Notes: generated by a model from the sequence alone, not told the origin. A DNA stretch of 64,000 bases from Algoriphagus alkaliphilus (GCF_900103735.1 NZ_FMXE01000005.1:1-64000), one strand, 5' to 3'. Numbered from the stretch's first letter, positions 27,545 to 36,952 are shown. Made by a program: numbers and translations.

Positions 27545-28387
27545 TTGGTAATCTGCTTGGTTTTTATGTTTCTTCCAGAAAGCAATTCACTTGTTCAATT
27601 TGCTCTTTTTGGAGTAATTCTTCTTTCCATAGGTATTCCCCATGGTGTAATTGATCACTTAATATCCAACCCGAAAATTGACAGAAAGGGATTGGGAAGG
27701 TTTTTGCTGATTTATTTGACTTTAATAGCTGCCTATCTATCGATTTGGTATTTCCTTCCTAAACTGGCTTTGCTCGCTTTTTTAGTGATGTCTGCATACC
27801 ATTTTGGACAATCCCACTTCATCTCGGAAAACCCTCCCAAACAATATTCATGGCTTCTCTTTACCACTCGCGGAGGTTTCTTCCTTTTTGCTATTCTATT
27901 TGGTGATTGGGAAGCAACCAAATTGATCCTCTCGCCTCTTGTCAATTTGGAATATCTGGCTCAATCCAAGAGTTTTATATTAGTTGCATTTCTCTTAACT
28001 ACCCTGCTATTTCAAGAAATATCCGGTTGCAAATTTCAGCAAAGACACATTTTGGAAATCGGAGTTTTGGGGCCCATTCTCTTCTATAGCCCATTGCTCA
28101 TAGGATTTGTGGTTTACTTTGGGTTTTGGCATGCATTGCCAAGTATGATTACAGAATACAAGTTTTTGCGTGGGTTCAAAGCTTACAACACAGTCAAAAA
28201 ATTTGGAATACAACTTCTTCCATTTTCAATTATCAGTTTCATAGGTATTGGCCTAATCTTATTTTTTGGCTTAAAATTTCTCGAAAAGAATGAATTGATT
28301 CTACTTTTCTTTGTGATGATCTCCCTGATTTCATTTCCCCATATCCTTTACATGGATAGCTTTTTGAAAAAATTAAATCAAAATTGA
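27545..28387 (+). CDS. blh: Brp/Blh-family beta-carotene 15,15'-dioxygenase
   Basis: 280 residues as drawn, about eight TM helices. Conserved histidine sites: H33 and H38 in GIPHGVIDH, H86 and H91 in AYHFGQSHF, H196 in FGFWHALPS and H266 in FPHILYMD; these supply the iron ligands of Blh. It cleaves beta-carotene into two retinal molecules. The start is uncertain: TTG 27545 is drawn, ATG 27566 is possible, and the frame is open back to 27479 with plausible coding sequence (KQKSNRGSFNTAKALGL). The stop overlaps the convergent CoA-binding gene by 10 bases. No rhodopsin gene is in the window. Confidence 0.87.
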   Translation: MVICLVFMFLPESNSLVQFALFGVILLSIGIPHGVIDHLISNPKIDRKGLGRFLLIYLTLIAAYLSIWYFLPKLALLAFLVMSAYHFGQSHFISENPPKQYSWLLFTTRGGFFLFAILFGDWEATKLILSPLVNLEYLAQSKSFILVAFLLTTLLFQEISGCKFQQRHILEIGVLGPILFYSPLLIGFVVYFGFWHALPSMITEYKFLRGFKAYNTVKKFGIQLLPFSIISFIGIGLILFFGLKFLEKNELILLFFVMISLISFPHILYMDSFLKKLNQN

Positions 28388-28749
28388 CCTGTACTCAACA
28401 TCACTAAGTTGCAGGCAGTCAGCACTTCAATTCCGGCTTCGGAAGCTTTCTTGAAAAATTCAGGGTTTTCTGTACCCGGATTAAAAATAATTCGTTTTGG
28501 ATGCAGGCCGATCAGGTAGTCAATCCACTCCGTCTGATTGGCCGGGCCGATATACAACGTGATGGTATGGACATTCTTCAAATCAGGCCTGGCATTTAAA
28601 TCAAGGATTTCCTTTCCAAAAAGCTCCCCTTTTTTGATTCCTATGGGTATAAATTCGAGGTTTTTTTCAAGAAACAGTTGAGCTGCAGAAAATGCATAGC
28701 GGGAAGGATTTGTGGTAGCACCAACTACCAAAGTCAACCTTGAATCCAT
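28378..28749 (-). CDS. CoA-binding (Rossmann-fold) domain protein
   Basis: 123 residues from ATG 28749; the longer frame starts with a TTG. LTLVVGATTNPSRYAFSAAQLFLEKNLEFIPIG is the CoA-binding Rossmann motif of the YccU/succinyl-CoA-synthetase-alpha-like family, followed by HTITLYIGPANQ and PKRIIFNPGTENPEFFKKASEAG. Stand-alone members bind CoA with an unknown role. It starts one base after the stop of the acyltransferase gene, so it is the third gene of a lipid acyltransferase operon, which may hint at acyl-CoA handling. Confidence 0.85.
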   Translation of the reverse strand: MDSRLTLVVGATTNPSRYAFSAAQLFLEKNLEFIPIGIKKGELFGKEILDLNARPDLKNVHTITLYIGPANQTEWIDYLIGLHPKRIIFNPGTENPEFFKKASEAGIEVLTACNLVMLSTGQF

Positions 28750-28750
28750 C

Positions 28751-29710
28751 TTACTGCCTTTCAAAAATACGGTCTCGTACAAACGTATCCATGTGACGGT
28801 GCTTTTTACTTTCGTAGATATCGGCTAGGGTAATCATTATTCCGGTTTCCTCTACTTCGCCAAACTCATCATTCAAGGCAGTACCGAAAGTTCTCATGGT
28901 CGGTGATAAGTTCATATAGGTATTGATCAAAGGAGGGATGTTCTCACCCAAGGATCTTATTTTCCCATTCAGGTATTTATACCCATCCTTATAGTCTAGG
29001 TTTTCAAAAGGGTTTGGCAGCAATTCAATCCCAGTCTCATAGGTTAACCTTAGATTCATTTTAGGCAATACAAGTGAATCATTATCAGGGAAATAGTGAT
29101 TCATAAAATACAACAAAAGGTCACGCCCTTCCCGATTGTAATGTGGATACATAGTCACTTTGCCGAAGAGATATTTGACATCCGGATTGAGTAAAACCAC
29201 AGCCCCTAATCCATCCCAGAGATTATCCAAACTAAAGATACCTTTTCGATTATCCAGACTCGGCTGATATTGTGGCTGGACAAAAGAGCGCCCTAATTCT
29301 AAAGTATAAGGGATATAATCCTTGATAAATTTTTCGGAAAAGTCGAATAAATGAGTCGTAGACAAATTAATTGAACCATCAGGCTGTATTGCATTTTTGC
29401 ACATAATCACGCGATATCCTGCTACGATTTCTTCATCCTCGGGATTCCAGGTAATCAGCTGATCATAGCAATTTTCGCAAATATCATTGTCATCCAAATC
29501 CACTTCCTTTCCGGTTCCACCGCCGGCTGCACGAAATGTTAACTCCCGCAATCGGCCAATTTCTTGAACCACATTTGGAGCATTGTGATGATTGACCAAA
29601 TAGACTAGGTTATCTCCATTGTTTGTATAGCGGAGGAATCGCTCACCCGTTAACTCGCATTTGAGCAGGTTGCGATCCACCGCAGAAATAATCGGCATTA
29701 CTTTAGTCAT
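28751..29710 (-). CDS. GNAT-type N-acyltransferase of amino-acid lipid synthesis (GlsB/OlsB-like)
   Basis: 319 residues from ATG 29710. It has the acetyltransf_5/hemolysin-like pattern: LRELTFRAAGGGTGKEVDLDD near 57-80, VAGYRVIMCKNA, ELGRSFVQPQYQ and LDNLWDGLGAVVLLNPDVKYLFGKVTM. In Bacteroides the adjacent gene pair glsB-glsA makes N-acyl-glycine and then O-acylated glycine lipids; in other bacteria the pair makes ornithine lipids. The upstream gene overlaps by 8 bases and is the matching O-acyltransferase. The amino acid used (glycine, ornithine, serineglycine) cannot be read from the sequence. Confidence 0.8.
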   Translation of the reverse strand: MTKVMPIISAVDRNLLKCELTGERFLRYTNNGDNLVYLVNHHNAPNVVQEIGRLRELTFRAAGGGTGKEVDLDDNDICENCYDQLITWNPEDEEIVAGYRVIMCKNAIQPDGSINLSTTHLFDFSEKFIKDYIPYTLELGRSFVQPQYQPSLDNRKGIFSLDNLWDGLGAVVLLNPDVKYLFGKVTMYPHYNREGRDLLLYFMNHYFPDNDSLVLPKMNLRLTYETGIELLPNPFENLDYKDGYKYLNGKIRSLGENIPPLINTYMNLSPTMRTFGTALNDEFGEVEETGIMITLADIYESKKHRHMDTFVRDRIFERQ

Positions 29711-30524
29711 TCGCCTCCTCAAGTTTGTAAACCAGATCTTTCATATATTCAGCCCATTGGACATCACTTTTCTCAGAATTAAAATATTGGTAAGAAACGG
29801 GATTACCTACTTTGATCACCACTTTCTTCCCTCTTTTCTTATACATTTCGTCTACCAGCCAAAACATTTCAATGTTTGCTGATACGCCGATTTTTTTTCT
29901 CCAGTGAGCAAGATTGTAAAAAAACTCAGAATTCCTTCCTCCGATGTGACAGGGCAGTACATTCAACTGATATTTTTTTGCCTTCGAAATAAAGCTTTTC
30001 TTCCATTTTAAATCTTGAACCTTACCTTCTTGTTTTCTTGAAACCAGTCCGGCCGGAAATATCAATACCGGATGATTGTTGGCATAGGCTTCCTCAATCC
30101 TCAAATTCGCATTCAGTGAGTTTTTACCCAAGGTATTTACCGGAACGAAAATCGGCTGAAAATTATCAAAACTCATGAGCAAATCATTAACAAGAAAGCG
30201 GATGTCAGTCCTGATTTTTCCTATTGCATACATCAGTGCGATTCCATCCATTCCCCCCAAAGGATGGTTTGCAGCAAGTATGAACCCACCTGTTTTAGGA
30301 ATGTTTTCCTCTCCTATCAATTCAACCTCTATTTCAAATTCCTCGATTAACGCATTGACAAAATCAATTCCTTTCAGCTGAAGATGCTTGGTCAATACAG
30401 AATTAAGCCAAGCTTCATGCGTGACTTTTTTAATATAATTCAATAAAAACCCTGGCATCCATTTGAGAAGCTTGGGGTTTTTAGAGTGAATGGCCTTTTC
30501 GATATCGATAAATTTCTTTGACAT
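29703..30524 (-). CDS. PlsC-like lysophospholipid/O-acyltransferase (GlsA/OlsA-like)
   Basis: 273 residues from ATG 30524; the frame reaches a TTG at 30548. The acyltransferase block I is ANHPLGGMDG (NHPxGGxD, a form typical of this subgroup instead of NHxxxxD), with block III-like VLIFPAGLVSRKQ. It would transfer an acyl chain to the hydroxyl of the N-(3-hydroxyacyl)-amino acid made by the overlapping downstream gene. It is a membrane-associated cytoplasmic enzyme. It leads the three-gene operon. Confidence 0.8.
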   Translation of the reverse strand: MSKKFIDIEKAIHSKNPKLLKWMPGFLLNYIKKVTHEAWLNSVLTKHLQLKGIDFVNALIEEFEIEVELIGEENIPKTGGFILAANHPLGGMDGIALMYAIGKIRTDIRFLVNDLLMSFDNFQPIFVPVNTLGKNSLNANLRIEEAYANNHPVLIFPAGLVSRKQEGKVQDLKWKKSFISKAKKYQLNVLPCHIGGRNSEFFYNLAHWRKKIGVSANIEMFWLVDEMYKKRGKKVVIKVGNPVSYQYFNSEKSDVQWAEYMKDLVYKLEEAND

Positions 30525-30699
30525 GGGGTCAAAAAATTGTGCTTTCAATTGAAATTCGAAGCAAAAATTAATTTTTTCACAACGTATTATTTCAAAAGTA
30601 CAAAAATAAAATCTTCCATTTTCCTACTATAAAGGGACTAAAACTAGATTCCTGAAAACCAAGAGCCTAGATTTTCAGTAGTCTAGGTAAACTACAGAT

Positions 30700-31527
30700 A
30701 TGATAAATTTAATAGTGACAGGCAGCACTTCCGGTATTGGATGGGAGACATTAAAAGCATTACTGCCAGAATGCAAAATGGCACTCCTGCCTGTCAGGAA
30801 TCTAGAAAAAGCCAAAAAAATGATTGATGGCTTACCCGGTAAAGAAAAGATCAGACTTATATCGATGGACTTGAGCGAAATGAGCAGCGTAAAAGCAGGC
30901 GCTAAAGAAATTCTTCAATTCACTGACCAAGTAGATGTGTTGATCAATAATGCAGGGGGAATGTTTCCCGCAAAAAAACTCACATCTGAAGGTCTGGACA
31001 TGACCTTTGCCACCAATCATCTTGGACACTTTTTGTTAACGCAAGAGCTTCTCCCTGCATTGGAAAAAGGCAAGGCCAAAATCATCAATGTAAGTTCAGA
31101 GGCCCACCGAATTTCCGGAGATCCAAGCGGGGATTTCGGTCTGAAAAAATCCGCAAATACCATCACTGCCTACGGAAAAGTAAAACTTTATAATATATTG
31201 TTTTCCAACGAACTGAAAACCAGATTTGAAAGTAAAGGAATAAGTGCATTCTCCTTGCATCCCGGGGCAGTCCGAACAGCTTTTGGATCTGAAACTTCGG
31301 CCCTTACAAAAGGCCTCATCCGTCTCACTCAGCTGTTTTTCATCAGCCCCAAAGCAGGTGCTGAAACGACAATCTTTTTAGCGAAAACTACGAAGGAAAA
31401 TCTCCGAAATGGAAGTTATTATGTTCGCAGAAAACCAAAATCTCCATCTTCATTTGGACTGAGTCGCGATCTATCATACAGCCTGTGGGAATACAGTGAA
31501 GAAATCCTGTCTGCTTTGAAGTCATGA
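30700..31527 (+). CDS. Short-chain dehydrogenase/reductase
   Basis: 275 residues. NAD(P)-binding TGSTSGIGWETLK (residues 7-19), NNAGGMF (about 85), catalytic Ser in INVSSEAHR and YxxxK as YGKVK. HPGAVRTAFGSE follows the active site. It resembles the retinol-dehydrogenase/WW-domain oxidoreductase-like branch. Substrate is unknown. With a Blh retinal-forming enzyme 2.3 kb away a retinoid role is a tempting idea, but the genes are not in one operon and nothing else supports it. A short inverted repeat CCTAGA/TCTAGG lies just upstream (30666-30687). Confidence 0.88.
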   Translation: MINLIVTGSTSGIGWETLKALLPECKMALLPVRNLEKAKKMIDGLPGKEKIRLISMDLSEMSSVKAGAKEILQFTDQVDVLINNAGGMFPAKKLTSEGLDMTFATNHLGHFLLTQELLPALEKGKAKIINVSSEAHRISGDPSGDFGLKKSANTITAYGKVKLYNILFSNELKTRFESKGISAFSLHPGAVRTAFGSETSALTKGLIRLTQLFFISPKAGAETTIFLAKTTKENLRNGSYYVRRKPKSPSSFGLSRDLSYSLWEYSEEILSALKS

Positions 31528-31600
31528 ATTCGCTTATCAAAATCTTGGATAGCGCTAGGTGAACGATGGTCGCTTCGGTCAAAAAACCTAAATTGCGGCA

Positions 31601-32497
31601 ATGAAAGAAACCATCCTCTCACTTTGCCCCGGCCCATGGTCTGATTATGAACTGATCGATACAGGGGGCTTCGAAAAACTGGAACGCTTCGGGAATTTTA
31701 TCCTCAGCCGACCCGAACCACAGGCAATTTGGGACAAAAGTTTGCCTGAATCTGAATGGCGAAAACTTGCTCATGCCCATTTTGCAAAGGAAAAAAACAA
31801 TCCAGAAAAGGGCCAATGGCAACAGATCAAACCCATGCCGCATAATTGGTCCATTGAATATGAAAATGGAGATGGATTGAAAATGACGCTAAATCTGGCT
31901 CAAACGTCCTTTAAGCACATCGGGCTCTTTCCCGAACAGGCAGTAAATTGGGATTATCTATTTCAAAAAATCAAGTCCTTCCCAAATCAAAAACCTAAGG
32001 TATTAAACCTATTCGCCTACACCGGCGCTGCAAGTGTGGCCTGTCGTGCCGCTGGTGCGGAGGTTACCCATCTGGATTCGGTGAAGCAGGTAGTCACTTG
32101 GTCCAAACACAATATGGAATCCTCCGGTCTGGAGGGGATCCGCTGGATGGTGGATGACGCGATGAAATTCATCAAGCGAGAGGCACGAAGAGGAAATGTC
32201 TATCAGGGTATAATCCTTGATCCACCAGCCTACGGGCGCGGTCCTGAAGGAGAAAAGTGGATTTTAGAAGAGCAAATCAATGAAATGCTCAAAACCTGCG
32301 CTGAAATTCTGGATCCGAAAAACCACTTTCTCTTGCTAAACATGTACTCTTTGAGTTTCTCTTCATTGATCGCAGCCAACCTCATCCGCTCCAACTTCGG
32401 TGAAGTCCAAAATCCGGAACAAGGTGAACTTTACCTCGAAGAAAAACAGGGCAAAAAGCTCCCTTTGGGTATTTTCTTTCGATTCTCAAGTTTTTGA
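31601..32497 (+). CDS. Class I SAM-dependent methyltransferase (RlmI/RlmK-like)
   Basis: 298 residues. N-terminal region with a small beta fold, then VLNLFAYTGAASVACRAAGAEVTHLDSVKQVVTW (motif I and II), WMVDDAMKFIKRE, and ILDPPAYGRGPEGEKW (DPP motif IV) as in 23S rRNA m5C/m2G methyltransferases of the RlmI/RlmL-K type. Unlike RlmI it lacks an N-terminal PUA domain of standard length. Target RNA is not certain. It sits first in a run of five plus-strand genes; the next start is 16 bases beyond its stop. Confidence 0.85.
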   Translation: MKETILSLCPGPWSDYELIDTGGFEKLERFGNFILSRPEPQAIWDKSLPESEWRKLAHAHFAKEKNNPEKGQWQQIKPMPHNWSIEYENGDGLKMTLNLAQTSFKHIGLFPEQAVNWDYLFQKIKSFPNQKPKVLNLFAYTGAASVACRAAGAEVTHLDSVKQVVTWSKHNMESSGLEGIRWMVDDAMKFIKREARRGNVYQGIILDPPAYGRGPEGEKWILEEQINEMLKTCAEILDPKNHFLLLNMYSLSFSSLIAANLIRSNFGEVQNPEQGELYLEEKQGKKLPLGIFFRFSSF

Positions 32498-32513
32498 TTT
32501 GAGTTAACTAATA

Positions 32514-33695
32514 ATGAACAACCGACAACTTTTTCTTTCCCACTTAGCGCAAACCACCGATTTCCCATTAATGATCGAAGTGGAGAAGGCCGAGGGCATC
32601 TACCTATATGGGCCAAAAGGTGAAAAATACATTGATCTCATCTCTGGAATAGGGGTGAGTAATGTGGGTCATCGACATCCCAAGGTATTAAAGGCCATCC
32701 ATGATCAACTGGACAAATATCTTCACCTCATGGTGTACGGAGAATATGTACAGACTCCTCAAACACTTTTGGCAAAAGCCCTTTGCGATACCCTCCCCTC
32801 TCATTTGGACAATGTGTACTTGGTCAATAGTGGTTCGGAGGCAATCGAAGGAGCACTCAAACTAGCCAAGCGCTACACCAACCGAAGGGAGCTGATTTCA
32901 TGTGTAGATGCCTACCACGGTTCGAGTCACGGTTCCCTTAGTGTAGGAGGAAATGAGTTATTTAAGCGTGCTTATCGACCTTTGCTTCCGGGAATAAAAC
33001 ACATTGTTTATGGTAGCTATTCGGATTTGGAGAAAATCACAGGCGATACTGCCGCTGTAGTTATAGAAACTATCCAAGGCGAAGCTGGTATCCGGGTGGC
33101 TTGTCGGGAATATTTCAAAGCACTTAGAACGCGTTGTGATGAAACCGGGACGCTTTTGATTTTGGATGAAATTCAGGCAGGGTTTGGACGAACGGGTAAA
33201 TTCTGGGCCTTTGAGCATTTTGAGTTTGTACCTGATATACTCGTCTGCGCAAAAGGAATGGGAGGAGGAATGCCAATCGGTGCGTTCATTGCCAACAAGG
33301 AAGTCATGGTTGTTTTCAAAAACAACCCCCTATTAGGCCATATTACCACATTTGGGGGACATCCTGTCAGCGCATCAGCATCCCTAGCCACAATCCAAAT
33401 TCTTCTGGAAGAAAAGCTGATCGAGCAGGTTGAAGCAAAGGCAAATCTTTTTAAAAAACTGCTTGTCCATCCAAAAATCAATGGATTTCGAAATAAAGGA
33501 TTAATGATGGCTTTAGAGTTTGAGTCTTTTGAAGTGCTCAAGCCCATCATTGATCGGGCGATTGAATTAGGTGTGATTTCCGATTGGTTTTTGTTTTGCG
33601 ATGACTCGATGCGAATCGCCCCACCTTTGATTATAACAGAAGAGCAAATTAGAGCTGCGTGTAAAGTAATTTTAAGAGCGATAGATGAGAATTGA
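32514..33695 (+). CDS. Class III PLP-dependent aminotransferase
   Basis: 393 residues. LISGIGVSNVGHRHPKV, YLVNSGSEAIEGALKLAKRYT, ISCVDAYHGSSHGSLSVGG, ILDEIQAGFGRTGKFWAFEHF and the PLP lysine in LVCAKGMGGGMPIGAF are intact. The family includes acetylornithine, ornithine, 4-aminobutyrate and lysine aminotransferases. Lacking other arginine genes nearby, I do not choose among them; the length fits ArgD/OAT-type enzymes. It probably shares a transcript with the methyltransferase upstream. Confidence 0.9.
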   Translation: MNNRQLFLSHLAQTTDFPLMIEVEKAEGIYLYGPKGEKYIDLISGIGVSNVGHRHPKVLKAIHDQLDKYLHLMVYGEYVQTPQTLLAKALCDTLPSHLDNVYLVNSGSEAIEGALKLAKRYTNRRELISCVDAYHGSSHGSLSVGGNELFKRAYRPLLPGIKHIVYGSYSDLEKITGDTAAVVIETIQGEAGIRVACREYFKALRTRCDETGTLLILDEIQAGFGRTGKFWAFEHFEFVPDILVCAKGMGGGMPIGAFIANKEVMVVFKNNPLLGHITTFGGHPVSASASLATIQILLEEKLIEQVEAKANLFKKLLVHPKINGFRNKGLMMALEFESFEVLKPIIDRAIELGVISDWFLFCDDSMRIAPPLIITEEQIRAACKVILRAIDEN

Positions 33696-33732
33696 AAAAA
33701 GGGATTTTCTTTGTAAAAACAGCCTTTAACAA

Positions 33733-34017
33733 ATGGATCAAAAGAGATGTCCTCACTGCGGAAAATGGTCTTCATGGGAAATGAACCTGGATGACGTTTG
33801 CGAAAATTGTGGACAAGCCCTTGGTGGAAAAGACCTGGAAAATCAGAAGAAGCGAATTGCTGATAAAAAACTAAACGAAGAAAACTGGATGTTCAACATC
33901 AAGGACACCGACTCAAACTTCACCAAAAAAGCCAAAAAAGTTGGTAATTTCTTTTATACGATCTACATGGCCATCATCACTTTTATTCTTTGGCTGATTG
34001 CCGCTCTTCCGGGTTAA
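33733..34017 (+). CDS. Zinc-ribbon protein with C-terminal TM helix
   Basis: 94 residues. Two CxxC pairs, CPHCGKW (C6/C9) and CENCGQAL (C23/C26), form a zinc ribbon; a charged linker follows, then one TM helix (about 72-92). Small Bacteroidota proteins like this are common and uncharacterised. It lies 37 bases after the aminotransferase and 4 bases before the next membrane gene. Confidence 0.75.
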   Translation: MDQKRCPHCGKWSSWEMNLDDVCENCGQALGGKDLENQKKRIADKKLNEENWMFNIKDTDSNFTKKAKKVGNFFYTIYMAIITFILWLIAALPG

Positions 34018-34021
34018 GAAA

Positions 34022-34393
34022 ATGTCGGTCCTTAAAAATCCATTTTTTTTTATCCCGGTTTTACTTTTTTTGATTAATCAATTGCTGGAAAAATCATTCA
34101 GAATTTTCATTCCCCTCGTTCACGCTTACTTGGATGACCTTTTGGCAATCCCTGTCATCTTGGGAACAACACTTCAAATATATAGGCTGATTCACCCAAA
34201 AAAAGATGACTTTTCATTCACCAAAATCCAAATTCTCATTGCTTTAATCTATGTTTCTGTGGTATTTGAATGGTTTTTGCCCAAATTCTCAACTGCATAC
34301 ACCTCAGATCTGGTTGATGTAGTCTGTTATGCTTTAGGTGCTTTTTACTTTTATTTTTTGATAAATCCCCCAATTAAATTCGGACTGAAATAA
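34022..34393 (+). CDS. Four-TM membrane protein (often named magnesium citrate secondary transporter)
   Basis: 123 residues from ATG 34022; the longer TTG frame overlaps the previous gene and is unlikely. Hydrophobic segments near residues 9-27, 38-56, 70-90 and 98-116. Conserved-looking YLDDLLAIPVILGTTLQIYR and EWFLPKFSTAYTSDLVDVVCYALG. I recall Bacteroidota relatives labelled as magnesium citrate secondary transporters, but that name is weakly based and the protein is too small for a classical CitM carrier. Confidence 0.65.
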   Translation: MSVLKNPFFFIPVLLFLINQLLEKSFRIFIPLVHAYLDDLLAIPVILGTTLQIYRLIHPKKDDFSFTKIQILIALIYVSVVFEWFLPKFSTAYTSDLVDVVCYALGAFYFYFLINPPIKFGLK

Positions 34394-34469
34394 AGAAAGC
34401 CTAGGAATCAATTGATGGACATACTTGCTTTTTAATCTTTCACTTATCTTTTAGAAAAATTTCCAAGAA

Positions 34470-36866
34470 ATGAGAAAACCACTTACGATTTTGGGTTCAT
34501 TGACCCTAACAGGCATCATCGGACTCCTGTTTTTTATCTATTGGCACAGCCCTCGATACGGAGGAGAACTTTCCATTTCCGGCCTGAAAGAAAAAGTAGA
34601 AGTGAATTTCGATATGTATGGAATTCCACACATCTATGCGCAAAATGAAGCCGATGCCTATCGGGCTTTGGGTTATGTGCATGCACAGGACCGGCTTTTC
34701 CAGTTGGAAATGATGCGTCGGGTTGGTTCAGGTACACTTGCTGAGTTTTTGGGAAAAGACTTGCTTGAGATCGATCAGTTTTTTCATACCCTTGGAATCC
34801 CGAAACATGCGAAAGAAAGTTCCGCCGCATTTTTATCCCAAGGTGAAACTCCCTGGAAAAAAGCCGCAGAAGCCTATCTGGAAGGGGTAAACGAATTTAT
34901 CCAACGCGGCATACTTCCCGTGGAATACTTGCTTTTAGGTGAGAAACCAAGGCCATACACCATTGAGGATATGCATTCGATAGTCGGATACATGTCATTT
35001 ACCTTTGCGATGGGATTAAAAACCGATCCTCTAGTGACCAGGATCGCCAGAGATCTTGGATCCGAATACATGAGCTCTTTATCTGTTCAAACTCTCCCCG
35101 AACATCATGTTATCCCATTAAATTACCCCGATTCCTTAAACTCGAATTTAAGTCCTGTTGGCTCGACTTTGTCAGCATTATTGGGAAATATACCCGTTCC
35201 ATTACTGGAAGGAAGCAATTCATGGGTGATTGCGGGAAGCCGCACCAAGTCAGGCAAAGTGCTATTCAATAACGATACACACATTGGTTTCTCCTCTCCT
35301 TCCGTTTGGTACGAAGCCCATCTTGAGTACCCTGGTTTCAGCTTTTATGGGAATCATCTGGCAGGAGTTCCCTTTGGATTGGTTGGCCATAGCAGACATC
35401 ACAGTATTGGCCTCACGATGTTTGAAAACGACGATCAGGACTTTTTTGAAGAAAAACTGAATCCTGCCAACGCGAATGAAATCATGATTGGCGAGGTCTC
35501 ATACCCCATCACTTCAAGAAAAGAAATCATACAGGTAAAAGGTGAAAAATCCATTGAATTTGAAATCAGGGGAACCAAACATGGACCCATTATGAATTCT
35601 GTGGTCAAAGAAATTGGTAACCTAACTTCCAACCCCGTGACCTCGTGGTGGGTGTATATTTTAGAACCTACCAAAGCAATGGAAGCCATTTACAAAATGA
35701 ACCACGCAGGAAATATTCAGGAAGTAGCTGATGCAGCAAGTTTGATCCATGCACCGGGACTGAACATCATGTATGGAGACAGCTTGGGTAATATCGCCTG
35801 GTGGGCAGCAGCCAAACTTCCCATCCGTGGCGAAAAAGTCCATTCCAAGATTTTTGCTGATGGTTCAGACCCTGAAGCTCAACCCAAAGGCTGGTATCCT
35901 TTCACAGACAACCCTCAAAGCATAAATCCTGAAAGTGGATTTGTAGCTTCTGCCAACAATCAGCCCGATACACTTAGAAATGGCGTCTTTTTCCCGGGAT
36001 ATTATTATCCGGGAGATCGATGGAACCGAATCGCAAAAGCGATACTGGCAAAGGAAGATTGGGATATGGAATCCTCGAAGGCTCTTCAGGTAGAAACAGT
36101 AAATGAAACTCATCCCAAAAATGCCCAGTTCATGCTGGCTCTAATTAACCAAAATGACTTTGAGTCTAATTCAGCGGTACTGCAAGTATTACAAAACTGG
36201 GATGGAAACCACGAACTGAATTCAAATATTCCCACTGTCTATTACAAATGGCTTTATCATACACTTCGGCTTGCCATGATGGATGAGCTTGGTGAAGATG
36301 GGTTTAAGGCCTATTTGGAGACTTTTATGATGATTAGAAGTACAAGACATTTTCTCACCGATGCTGAAAATCGCTGGTGGGACAGGAAAGGAACAGCAAC
36401 TATTGAAAGTCGCTCAGAAATTATTTCCGAAGCCTTGAAACTCACCTTGGAAGAACTTTCTGATCAATTTGGCAAAAATCCGAAGGATTGGAAATGGGAA
36501 AAGGCCGTGGTCGCCGAACACCCGCATCCTTTGGGAAGTCAGAAACCATTGGATAAAATCTTTAATGTCCGTACTGAGGCCATTCCTGCCAATGAGGAAT
36601 CTATCAATAAACTTGCATTCAAACTTAGCGGAGCGGGAATTTACAAAGTGACTTCAGGCCCTGCGATGCGAATAATTTTGGATTTTGCTGATGTAGATGG
36701 TTCCGTTTCTGTTTTACCGACAGGAAACTCCGGCAATCGATTTAGCAAACACTATGCGGATCAAAAGCAGCTTTACGCGAAAGGAAAATATCGCCCCCAA
36801 TTAATGAATGAAACCGAAATCAAGAATAAAGCTAAAGGAAAACTAGTTCTTATCCCCTCCAATTAA
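34470..36866 (+). CDS. Penicillin acylase family (Ntn-hydrolase) protein
   Basis: 798 residues. An N-terminal signal anchor (residues 8-24), the alpha chain with DMYGIPHIYAQNEADAYRALGYVHAQDRLFQLEMMRR, then the self-processing site EGSNSWVIAG with the N-terminal nucleophile Ser249 of the beta chain. NNDTHIGFSSPSVWYEAHL and FENDDQDFFEEKLNP follow as in the family. Exported, autocatalytically cleaved amidase acting on acylated amides such as acyl-homoserine lactones or penicillin-like side chains; the natural substrate is unknown. A TTG-N17-TATCTTTT promoter-like pair lies at 34425-34452. Confidence 0.9.
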   Translation: MRKPLTILGSLTLTGIIGLLFFIYWHSPRYGGELSISGLKEKVEVNFDMYGIPHIYAQNEADAYRALGYVHAQDRLFQLEMMRRVGSGTLAEFLGKDLLEIDQFFHTLGIPKHAKESSAAFLSQGETPWKKAAEAYLEGVNEFIQRGILPVEYLLLGEKPRPYTIEDMHSIVGYMSFTFAMGLKTDPLVTRIARDLGSEYMSSLSVQTLPEHHVIPLNYPDSLNSNLSPVGSTLSALLGNIPVPLLEGSNSWVIAGSRTKSGKVLFNNDTHIGFSSPSVWYEAHLEYPGFSFYGNHLAGVPFGLVGHSRHHSIGLTMFENDDQDFFEEKLNPANANEIMIGEVSYPITSRKEIIQVKGEKSIEFEIRGTKHGPIMNSVVKEIGNLTSNPVTSWWVYILEPTKAMEAIYKMNHAGNIQEVADAASLIHAPGLNIMYGDSLGNIAWWAAAKLPIRGEKVHSKIFADGSDPEAQPKGWYPFTDNPQSINPESGFVASANNQPDTLRNGVFFPGYYYPGDRWNRIAKAILAKEDWDMESSKALQVETVNETHPKNAQFMLALINQNDFESNSAVLQVLQNWDGNHELNSNIPTVYYKWLYHTLRLAMMDELGEDGFKAYLETFMMIRSTRHFLTDAENRWWDRKGTATIESRSEIISEALKLTLEELSDQFGKNPKDWKWEKAVVAEHPHPLGSQKPLDKIFNVRTEAIPANEESINKLAFKLSGAGIYKVTSGPAMRIILDFADVDGSVSVLPTGNSGNRFSKHYADQKQLYAKGKYRPQLMNETEIKNKAKGKLVLIPSN

Positions 36867-36952
36867 CAAGAACAAAAAATCAGATTTCCCATGAAAGACT
36901 CTTGGCTGAGTTTATCCGGATTTTCCAAATATTTAAACCTAACTGTTGCAAT

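Noticed and set aside
30666..30687. Inverted repeat CCTAGA/TCTAGG just upstream of the SDR gene
   Set aside because: Only 6-bp arms in AT-rich DNA and no second copy seen; kept as a note, not as an operator.
34425..34452. TTG-N17-TATCTTTT as promoter of the penicillin acylase gene
   Set aside because: Plausible but the final G of the -7 box is missing and AT-rich DNA gives many such matches; mentioned in the gene entry only.
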